In this document: positions 45,657 through 55,533 of the stretch, piece after piece | How the letters are laid out: each line of letters opens with the position of its first letter | How positions within the stretch are numbered: position 1 is the first letter of the stretch | Source of the DNA: Linyphia triangularis | Lineage: Eukaryota > Arthropoda > Arachnida > Araneae > Linyphiidae | Length of the DNA stretch: 64,000 nucleotides | Direction: 5' to 3' | Assembly (NCBI GenBank): GCA_963978545.1 | Contig: OZ021726.1 | Span: forward strand, 33,638,459-33,702,458 | Program-made: the position numbers and the translations under genes | Notes under the pieces: model-generated | What the model saw: only the letters and a program-made list of their open reading frames with translations | Databases searched by the model: none | Told to the model about the DNA's origin: nothing

Positions 45657-46500
45657 TTCCTCACATTTGAATCTCGAATGGAAGGAAAACACGGAAAACT
45701 TTTACAAAGATACAACCTGAGGCGGTCATCTCCCTCTCAACTCAGAAAGATACCGCAGAGAGCTGCCGAAGATCGATTCCAAAACCTCGTACGTGCTAGG
45801 CGAACTAGTTTCGATGTTAAATACGGCGATACTACTATTTCTGATCACAAAAGTAAAGCAAAAAAATATAAGGGACCAACAGCCCACTGCCCCACCTCGC
45901 CTTTCCTAAACTGATATCACGTCTCTGATAATTTACACAGCCTTATACAGCGAAATAAAAGTCGTAAAATTAATCGTGAAGAGGAGAGTTTAATAGAGCT
46001 TAGCTGCACGTGTATATAGCTCATTTTAAAAATATTTCAACCAACAGGTTCTAATCAAAGTGTGTCAATTCATCCTTACGACAAGGAGGCTCCGCCTATC
46101 CAGGTGTGGCCGTATTTGTGCAGGCGTGTTTCTAAAGTAGGAGCGTTTCGCGCGCATTTCCTATTTGCTTTTCCCCCAAGGACGATCGAATTTAAGTCCT
46201 TTTTCTGAGCTGGCAATTCAAAAGATGGGACAGATATGCTCAAGCATCAACAATACGAGTATATATATATTTTTTTTCTTTGTCCCCAAACAAGGTCACA
46301 ACGCCAGAGCGTACGACAACTTGATCTGCGATAACACTTCAATGCTGGTGCTAAAGGGTTACATTCAGTCGACCTTTGCAAGCTAATTTAAGTCACCTCG
46401 GATAACCCACTTAATAGCTACCTATGCAGAATATTAAAAATTTAAATAAAAAATAAAATGCTCTTGGAAAAGAATATGCTTACGTGTTATATCTGGGAAA

Positions 46501-46587
46501 TTTACGAGGAATACTATTGGAATTTTCTATTTACGAGGAATACAATTAGAATTTTCTATTTACGGGGAATACAATTAGAATTTTCCG
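46501..46587. repeat. 29-bp tandem repeat, three units
   Basis: The unit tttacgaggaatacaattag plus aattttcta is repeated three times, with two to three differences between units. Confidence 0.92.
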
Positions 46588-46899
46588 TCTCTGATAATAT
46601 TGTTCGAAAAAAGTGGAAAACACAACATAACGAATTAATTACTTAGGCGCCAATAAATAAAAAAATAACTCAAAAAAAGAAAAGGAAACGGTAATTTATT
46701 TTTGATTTTTTTCCCTCCGATTTATTTTTTCAGTCACTTGAAATTCACATATTGGCAGTCGGCAAAGGAATGAGGGGTAATTTTCCTCCTTCACATACGG
46801 CACCCAAACCTAGTCACTGCTTTTGGAGCTCCTGCCTACCAATTTTCAAATTCGTCAGTCTTTATTCAATTCACAGTCGTTATTTGATTGATTGACTTC

Positions 46900-47055
46900 A
46901 CCACTATGGTTGTGCACTATAATTAGCAATAACCAAAACGATACCACGATTAAGTTCCAAACCACAACGATATTTATGCTTAACCCACCATTCGAATTCA
47001 GCACCATTAGCATGCTAATCACACATGATCGGCTCACAATCTTAGGAGAAACTAG
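46900..47055 (-). mobile_element. tRNA-like SINE, third family, copy 2
   Basis: On the minus strand: agtttctcctaagattgtga, gtgtgattagcatgc, ttcgaatggtgggttaagc and gttgtggtttggaa, collinear with 45480-45656. Confidence 0.55.
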
Positions 47056-47496
47056 TATTACTAATATATAGCGGAAACAATTGGCATACGAATCAACAAA
47101 ATTGTAAACCCTAGTAAATATTTTTTTCAATTAGTTAAATGAATAATCGACGACCTGTTGAGCACTTCTCGCATGTAGGGTTATGACCCTTGTGTAAAAG
47201 TCGCTTGTGCAAAACAAATCTATACATAATCGATGCATTTATCAATGATAATGGAGTTGAGGTCTGACCATTTGGCTCCATAAAGCTAGACCACAATAAT
47301 TATTTTAGCGGGTCGGAGTATCCTCCATTCGACCGTGACTATACAGAGAGTAGTCAGTTTAAACTTAAAATATAGAAAAATAAATGTCCTGGAAATAATA
47401 TAAAGTCACATTATAATGGCGGGGCATACTTCCATACTCGCCATGAAGTTTGAGCTTAATGTACACAATTTGGAAATATACAGCGTACCACGACAG

Positions 47497-47982
47497 CAGC
47501 GGTTCTCAACCCATGGGCCGAGACACATAAAGTGGGCCGTGGTTGGTTGGTTGTTTTCAGATTATCTGGCGCCGTCAGCAACACGAGGGCTATAATGCGC
47601 CGAAACATTCATCATTAGACAAGCCAAAATACATTTACAAACACCCATGCCTTACACGGGACTCGAACCCGCAACCTCGCGGTCTAGAAGCTAGCACGCT
47701 AACCACTATACTAAAGTGGGCCGTGAGTAGAGCGGCACTGGCCGTGGATGCTGATCGAGAATCAAAGCCAAGATAAATATTATAAGGAATTTTATAGGAG
47801 ATTCAGAGGTAAAGAGATGAACAATCATGTCAGTTAGTGTTGGCAACAATCGAATTATTCGATTGCATTCTTCGGTGGTTTAACGAGTGAATAATGGGTG
47901 AATTCAATAACATGGCAAAAACTACAGTTTTGATCCAGATATTGATTCTTTCATAGGGGACAAACAATGTAGAGAATTCCAT

Positions 47983-48018
<36 letters not shown>

Positions 48019-48245
48019 TTAGACCATTTTTTTTCCTTCCATATAGTTGTGACAGCAAAGTGAATAAATACAATAAAGTTCCCTTCTTTTTTAAAAAAAA
48101 TTTTTAGTACACAATATGTTTTGCTAATTACTGAATCACAGACGCACATATTCTATTAGCTAGTGGGTCTTAAGTCTTTTTTTTTCCTTTCTTTTTTTTT
48201 TACACAATAGGTGGTCCGCAGAACTGAAAAGGTTGGAAACCGCTG
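47497..48245. mobile_element. hAT-like element split by a SINE
   Basis: Begins cagcggttctcaacccatgg and ends with aaaggttggaaaccgctg, an imperfect inverted pair of the CAGCGGTTC type common among hAT elements. It holds no transposase. SINE copy 7 was inserted later at 47542-47711. A T-tract fills about 47984-48015. No clean 8-bp duplication was found, so the ends are approximate. Confidence 0.65.
47542..47711 (-). mobile_element. tRNA-derived SINE, copy 7, nested in a hAT-like element
   Basis: Nearly full-length copy with intact box A and box B. Perfect 14-bp duplication taaagtgggccgtg at 47528-47541 and 47712-47725. The duplicated bases belong to the host element, proving it inserted afterwards. 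Confidence 0.93.
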
Positions 48246-48519
48246 CTCTAGAGTACTAGAGTTTAGAGAACCTCTAGAGTTTAGAAATTTTTTACATATC
48301 AGAAGTACCGAGTTCCACATTTCAGGAAAGGAATTGGTATTCATTAGACATATAAATAAAAATTTCATTGGTTTATTTTAAATGGTCTTAATTCCATTAA
48401 TTGGTTTTTATTTAATCATTTATGAAAAGAGCGCGAGGCCTTGTGTATGTTATTTAAGGGTTTTTACACGTAGAACAATGCGCTCGTAATTTAAATACGC
48501 CAATAAACAAAGAATTCAA
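48246..48519. other. Intergenic DNA, nothing recognised
   Basis: No feature supported apart from a short ctctagag repetition at 48246-48285. Confidence 0.4.
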
Positions 48520-48969
48520 TCACTCGGCCAATGTGCCACGCCCCATCACATCGATTCCAGTGTTCAGTTGGTTGTATCGAATTTTTCCTTGCGCAAGAGT
48601 AACACGCAGGCTATACAGAACCAAATCCTTATTACAAGAATTGAAATTATTTAGAAGGTCTTTCAAAAAGTATACGTATACGACTACATTAAGCTGGCGT
48701 TGAAAGCAAGTACTAGTTGGTCCGATTTCTTTAAGACATAGGGATTCACCAAAATTGTTTCGTAAGAAGTTCATGCCATAGGAACTCACCACATCTTGAT
48801 TGACTGCATTCTCGTAGGACATTCTACTAGTGGTCTCTTGTCCACGCAGTGCAGGGTACATCCAGTGTCCTGGGACATAGAGCGGTGGATCCGGTCTAGA
48901 GTGACATACGCAGCAGCATGGTCTAATGTCTTGTTTGCACGAGTGCATGAAGTTACGGATTTGCATCAC
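48520..48969 (-). other. Unrecognised 149-codon open frame
   Basis: The longest uninterrupted frame in the window that is not explained by another feature, in a locally GC-richer stretch. The N-terminal part is cysteine-rich (CKQDIRPCCCVCHSRPDPP), followed by a MSYENAVNQDVV segment at which a GTGAGT donor-like site occurs. A stop lies just before the first ATG in frame. The opposite strand is also open over much of it (48796-49170), so a true coding strand cannot be fixed. It could be a real exon, a decayed gene or chance. Confidence 0.25.
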
Positions 48970-49170
48970 GCGCTAAGAAATCGACGCCTCTTCATTGGAC
49001 ACACAGGGGAGAATACCTGTCAACGAGAAAGAGATTGTCAAAATAACTACAACCGATCCATGGCTCATTTGATACAAATTACCTACTGCAATCCCACTTT
49101 AGAAACCCGAGCTGTTTATGTTAATTTTGTGGTAGTGAAGAAAAATATAAAAGAATCGGCCATACCTTAA

Positions 49171-49965
49171 AAATGTAAAAAGCAGCATGGCGTAAGGACA
49201 GGATATGAATTTGGGGGAGACTTGAGTTTTAAGGTATAACTCAAGTAAATTTAAATGGGGTGTGAGGTGGTGACCAAAACTTCAGCTAGGTCTAGAATCT
49301 GAACGTTTAGAGGAATTTGTGACAATTATTACTTCCAATTACCCATAAGTGTTAAGAGTAAAATATTGCATTAGGTAAAAAAAAATCTTTTGATTTAAAA
49401 AAAATGGTTGAGAAAATATATGTGTATGTCTGTGGTCAGCATACTTCCCAAACTGAGGGTCCTACGACATTCAATTTGTGTATAGGCGTTAATGGTGGCC
49501 ATGGGACTTGTGATTAAGGTTTTTGTTAAATTTGGGCATGCGCATAAAATAGCTGCCATTGAAAAAAAAAATTAGGTTTTGCAGCAATTGCCAAAATCAG
49601 CTCTAACGAGTTTGATCAAAAATCGCTGTGGCAATCAAGGTGTTCGGATCCTCCCCACCTCCGAATTTCCGTAGAAATACGATAAAGGAAATATGATTTA
49701 AAACCGAGTCCACTGAGTATTATCCTTCAGTGACTGTACCTCATCTGTGTCACTTACCCGAAAAGATAGTGCAACAATATCGAAAAACATATCTTTCGCC
49801 GTTTTTTTTTTTTTCTTTCTTCTCTTTTTTCCCCTGGTCAATGTAATAATTCTCATCGCAAAGAATAGTCAAACTGGCCCTTTTTTTTTCAATTAGTGAA
49901 AAAATGAAACGTAAACTTTGATGACACCAATCCACTTCAAATTTAGTGATGCAGTGATCAGTATT
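49171..49965. other. Intergenic DNA, nothing recognised
   Basis: No supported gene or element on either strand. Confidence 0.4.
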
Positions 49966-49977
49966 CTAGTGTAAATG

Positions 49978-50163
49978 GTTGGTTGGTTGGTTGTTTTCAG
50001 ATTATCTGACGCCGTCAGCAATACGAGGGCTATGATGCGCCAAAACATTCGGCATTTGACAAGCCAACATACATTTACAAATACCCATGTCTTACACGGG
50101 ACTCGAACCCGCAACCTCCTGGTCTAGAAGCCAGCACGCTAACCACTATACCGTTTGGTCGGC
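49978..50163 (-). mobile_element. tRNA-derived SINE, copy 8
   Basis: Full-length with intact boxes and three ggtt units in the tail. Flanked by a 12-bp duplication with one mismatch, ctagtgtaaatg / ctagtgaaaatg (49966-49977 and 50164-50175). Confidence 0.92.
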
Positions 50164-50175
50164 CTAGTGAAAATG

Positions 50176-51629
50176 AAAGTTGTGCTAGGTTACACACCCC
50201 TAATTTTAATTCTTCTCGTCTCAATTAGACAGCGTGTCTTTTGCATGTTTCAATGAGAACTAGGATTCCTATCTCCAGAGAATAATCCTGGCAATCGATA
50301 ATTTTAGCCAAAGTAATTACAAAAACAATTCGAATGATACCCTTCCGTTTATATTGATGCAGAGAACTGATTTTTGAATTATGCCTCTTCCTATCAGCAG
50401 CCATGTCATCTTACACTACCGAAAATCGTAAATATAATTTTTCAAATTCAAAGCTCAAGCCGCTTTGAATCATGTGCATTTTTTTTTTAAATATCAATAA
50501 GAATTCTTTAATTATTTTATTTGTAAATCAAGTACTTATTAGTATGTCATCGCATTTTTGTAATCTTAAGTTAAAACGAGTAATTGCAATTTTTTTTTTC
50601 TTTTTGTGGTAGGCAGAATTCATCCTATTTCAAGTAAATAAACTGGATTTAGGTCAAAGAAAAAATGCTTTATTTCCTATAACACTACCTACTCTAAAAT
50701 TACAATACAAAAATTTCGAAACTAAAGTTTGTTTTAGACTTTTAAAAAATTTAATTATATAAAAAAAAAAACGTTCGTTATAGCAATTAATTGATTATCG
50801 CGTAATAAGCAGTTAAACCTGAAGAAAAATTATAAATGCCTACTAAAATATCAAAGTTCAGAAAATACCTGGGTATATAACCAGGATATTGATCACAAAA
50901 ATAAATACACCCAAGTATTTTACACCACTGATCAATATTAAATGTTGCACATTAATACTCTGATAATATTTATTTTTGCATATTTGCTATAACTATTGGG
51001 CAAAAAAAAAAAATGCTACCTACCTACCCACCCTGATATTTTTGCCCATGTTATAGGAAACAGAACTTTATTTTTATTTGGCCTTAAGATTTTAAATGCA
51101 AATCTAAAGTGTCGATTCCCCATGTAGGGTCAAAGTGTATTAAAAATGGCAACGTATCCTCAAATTTTGAGACGAGTACAGCAAACACTCCGTAATATAG
51201 CATCATGGTATATATCAATACAAAAGAGGCGTAAGTGAAGTCAGCATAGTTGCTGCTTAAACCCTTTGTGTTGAAAGTACCGATTTGAATTTTACCTCAA
51301 AAATATCCATTCGCCGTATTTTACTGATCTTAATGAACATTACAAGCGCTGTAAAAAAAACCCAGATATATCCCAGGAAAAAAAAACACGTTATAAAGGA
51401 ACTGGCAACATAAAATGGACAAAAAAAAATTATAAAAACTAATGGTGGTTGTGAAACGGTCACGTTTCATTTCTCTCTTTGAGAGTAGTACTTTGACACA
51501 ATTAACAATATTGGAATCATTGGGAAGAACGCCAATCAGTACTTGGCAGACAAATTTTTTTCAAAAGAACTCAGTTCATATGTTTGTGCTCACACACAGG
51601 ATTCATTCTCAATTTAAGAAAAAAAATTC
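50176..51629. other. Intergenic DNA, nothing firm
   Basis: No gene seen. Words near 50660 (tttcctataac) and 51048 (gttataggaaa) are inverted copies and might be ends of a decayed element, but I could not define it. Confidence 0.35.
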
Positions 51630-51985
51630 CCCGAGATTTCCCTGAGTTTTCAAGAGTCGTGTTCTCCACCACGAAGTAAATTATTTTTAGTCACATAAAT
51701 ATAGTCAAACCTTGATTACACAAATTTTTCAGATAACTTGAAAAAAGTCTCTTTCTTTAAGAATGACTATCTGCAAGTCTGTAACTTCAATTCCTTGAGT
51801 TAAGGTTAAACAAAGAGCACCGAAGAGTAGGATTTCCACACACACCCCCTTTTTTTTTCCAGAGTAACAATGGCTTTGCCAGGTTTTAGAGAGGATTTTT
51901 CTTTTTTCCCTGAGAATTCTCTGAGATTTAAAGGCTGATTTAATTTCCCTGAGTTTTCCTGTTCTCCCTGAGGCGTATGAACCCC
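51630..51985. mobile_element. Dispersed repeat R2, copy 2
   Basis: Partner of 28137-28475, same orientation, with ccctgag words clustered at both ends. Confidence 0.7.
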
Positions 51986-54835
51986 GACAAAATAAACTAA
52001 AATGAGCTTGAAATAGCCAGTCAAGTAGCGTTTACAGAGGTTCTTTTCAATAATTCTAAACAAGTTCCTCAGGCAGAAAGAACCTTGTATAAATAAAATG
52101 CGGCCGCTGGTGGCAACCATTAGATTTCCTAATTTTTTTTCTGGCTGCTCATTTTACTTGGCATGGTTCCTTTATAACGTCTTATTTGTTTGGGACGAAA
52201 TAATATTTCATAATTCTAGAAATCAGAGTTTAAGCTTAAGTACAAAATTTCTTAAACCAAAAAGCTAGTCAATTTTCCTTTCAGTAAATATTAGAATGAT
52301 TACGAGTTCCATCCTTCTTGATATTTAATAGAAAATAATTAACTTCTTTTCTTACGTTTCCTTCAGCCCCAACAAAATGTCATTTTTCACCTCAAATGAA
52401 ATAAAACTAGCAACTTCTCCGCCACAATAAAAAGAAATAAAAGAAACCCACGCAGTTACGCTAATTCATAAAACTCCCGCAATGGTCTCTATTTGTCCAT
52501 CTTTATTGATACTCAATTTATAAGCCTTGCAATACACGACATCAGATCACGTGGCATTCATGTGAAAAAATTAATTCACTGGGTCCAAGCTCTTTAAAAA
52601 GCGGTTTATTCTTTGCACACAACGTTTAAAGCCCAATAAATTAAAAGAAAAGTAATCATAAGCCGATTAAGATGGTATGAAAAGATCTGAAAAGCCATTT
52701 TTCTACACTAAATTAAGAAACATTTATACATGAATCAAGAACCAGGAGTTTTCATTAATTACTGACACCTACAACAAAAATGTAGTCCGAAATATATTTC
52801 AAATGTCAAAAATGACCTTGCGCTTTCTTCTTTAACAAAAATATACTAACTTCGTTTTTCAAAGTAACTCTGCAATGTTATCTTCAAATTAAACCAGATA
52901 TTTCCCGAAAAAAAAATTACCTATTATATAGATATTTATGACATCGTGAAAAGCCTTTAAAACTTATTGCCAGATACTTTTTAATGAATATTTGTCAAAT
53001 CCGAATTTATATTGTTGCCTTAACTCTGTCTGAAACTCTTCAGTTTGATAATTGCCCAATATCTTTCAGTATTATTCCACAAATATACCAATTTTTAAGG
53101 GGAGACGGGGAAAGCAAGTAAGAAGCTGATGACCCAAAAGACAAATATGTACGTTTAAAATGAATATACGGCTAAATGATAATTCAGTAGATTTGTTTAA
53201 CTTTCATTAAATATTATTGCGAAAACCATTTAATTGGCAAATAAACTTTTTACCAAGTTCTGATAGAATAAACAAGGAATTTTTAGGAGTACTTTAAGAG
53301 ACATTACAAACATCATACAATTCCCATTCTTTTGAACATTAAGAACTTATACCAACCTTACAGCTTATGGCTGCAGTATATATAAAAAAAAATACTAGTT
53401 TTGATACATAGAAAACCAAAATTATTATAACCAATACAAAACGCAAACTTTCAGATTGTTACCAATGAATAATTGAAGCAAAATACCTCAGGAGCACTCA
53501 CCTGCTCTGATCTTTGAGTTCAACAACATTGCATAGGATATAATTCCTTACTAAGTACAAAACCTAGACACCTAAAGAGCAAACTGGGCAGTAAGTGGTG
53601 AGCCGATTTCGATAGATGTCTAAAACGTTTATTCCAGTAAGATTTAAAGGCTAAAAATTATTAAAACTGTTTTTAAGAAAATTACAACAAATGTACTCAA
53701 TTTTATTATGTAGCTTTTAAATTTAAACAACTACCCTACAGATTATGAACGGAAGTGATGATGGCCGAATGGGTAAAAATTATACGTGGAAAATTAGAAG
53801 CGGTTTCATAATGCTTCTAATGAAGCCCAAAGTAATTGAATTTCGCAATGTAAAGTTCAGTGTGGAGGAAAGAGCATTTAGATAGGTCTAATATGCTAAT
53901 CTTTAAAAGGCAATGCATATCTGTCTCTCATGGCTAATTTACTTATATCACACACTCCTAAACCGAATTTGATGCCATTACTACAATTTCATAAGCGTGT
54001 TCGTCTAATTCTTTGCGCGATTCTTAAAACAATGCATGCAATTGTTTGAACTTTATTTTTTGATAATCATTTGAACACTGCTGTTAAGATGCTTCCTAAC
54101 TTGTTTAACCAGTACAAGCTTATTAAAGGTCCTTATATATCTCAAAAACAATCAGATGCAAATTTTAAAAATCATTAAACAAAAAAATTAGGAAAACATC
54201 CCATTTAATGAGCTGATATAAAAACAGCGCTCTGTAAATGTTAAGAGATTTTCTGTTAAAAGTAAAATATATTTGTAAATATATTTTGAAACTCCAATTT
54301 TATTATACAAGCACTTTCATTACACTGTTTATATTGAACACTTAATAGGAAATGAGCTTTGCTGGATCAACTGAATAATATTTATCTGTATTGAAGATTA
54401 TTGCTGTAGGGATGATTATTTCAATGAAAATGATGACCAAAATTTACCTACTGTTCTATGCTACTTGATGTTTGGGTACCCAGGCCTGTAACTAGAATTT
54501 TTTTATTTTTTATTTTTTCTAGTTTCAGAGAGTTGAATGGATGGTCTTTGTGTATTAAAAATGCAGGTGCTTCAGATTCTGCAGGATGTCCAAAGAGAAA
54601 GCAATTTCAATTTTCCTGACAAATTTGAAAACTAAGTTTAAATATATCCATTATTAAACAAAAATTATAAAAATCTTAAAGGTGTTGAAGGAAAATGTGA
54701 TTAATTACTTTTGCTAACTTACAAATGAAGAAATAAGTGAATTCTCGGACTTAATTGCAATTTTTCAAAAATTCCCTAATGTTTCCAGAATTGCAAATCT
54801 CCTTGTTGTGGGACACCCTGTTCCTTTATTACGAT
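51986..54835. other. Intergenic DNA, nothing recognised
   Basis: AT-rich throughout. I found no supported coding, RNA or repeat feature on either strand. Confidence 0.4.
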
Positions 54836-54976
54836 TTTAAGCACATATAATCATCAGGAGCTATAAGATTGTAAATTCAAGTGTTATCTCTAAGGAGAGA
54901 TCATTGTTATCTTTGGAGGATGTAGAAGAAAGATGTTTGGCTTTGAAGGAGAATGAGGATAAGAGATTGGGAGAGG
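54836..54976 (+). other. Short coding-like stretch ending at a donor-like site
   Basis: About 46 open codons with acidic/basic, Leu-rich character (SKERSLLSLEDVEERCLALK, ENEDKRLGE), followed by GTAATT, which could be a splice donor; an AG acceptor-like site lies at about 54860. No family was recognised and no partner exon is proven. Possibly an exon of a plus-strand gene or a pseudogene piece. Confidence 0.25.
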
Positions 54977-55134
54977 TAATTAGTTAGTTCTCTATAAGTG
55001 AGAGGAAGATTTTATTTAACTGTTGCATGCAGTTTGACAGACTGCGAGTAATTTTCCATAGAACGCTCAAACAACTTAAAGTACTTCATCACTGACTTAT
55101 ATATACATATATACCTACTTTTTAGCTATACTAT

Positions 55135-55173
<39 letters not shown>

Positions 55174-55178
55174 AACCA

Positions 55179-55376
55179 ATGTCCACTGTTGTTCGGTGTT
55201 GCTTGGTGCAGTTTGGCTCACATGTTGCCCTGGCACTAGAAATATGGAACCAACCACAGCAGTTAAAGATTAATACATATAGTCCTGCCATTAAAAGGGA
55301 GATAGTCTTTACTGGTTATAAAGGTGATGGATATGTTCGAGAGCTAGGGGCCGTTATAAAAGGATTAACAAAATAA
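55179..55376 (+). other. Unrecognised 65-codon open frame
   Basis: Starts MSTVVRCCLVQFGSHVALAL and ends VRELGAVIKGLTK plus stop, just downstream of a poly-T tract (55138-55166). It looks protein-like but no domain is recognised. It could belong with the coding-like stretch at 54836-54976 or be a retrocopy fragment. Confidence 0.25.
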
Positions 55377-55533
55377 AGTGAGAATGGCTGAACTATTTTT
55401 TTTTTTCATCTTTCCATAAAGTTGAATACTGGAAAACAAATTGTTTTTGTAGGTATACAATGTTAAATTTTGATGGAGAAGGCATGCTTCCAGGGCCTTA
55501 TTTTCTCATAAGACCCATGTCTAGATTGCCTAG

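Noticed and set aside
45534..45914. 126-codon open frame
   Set aside because: Its first third is a tRNA-like SINE read in a protein frame, and no domain is visible in the rest.
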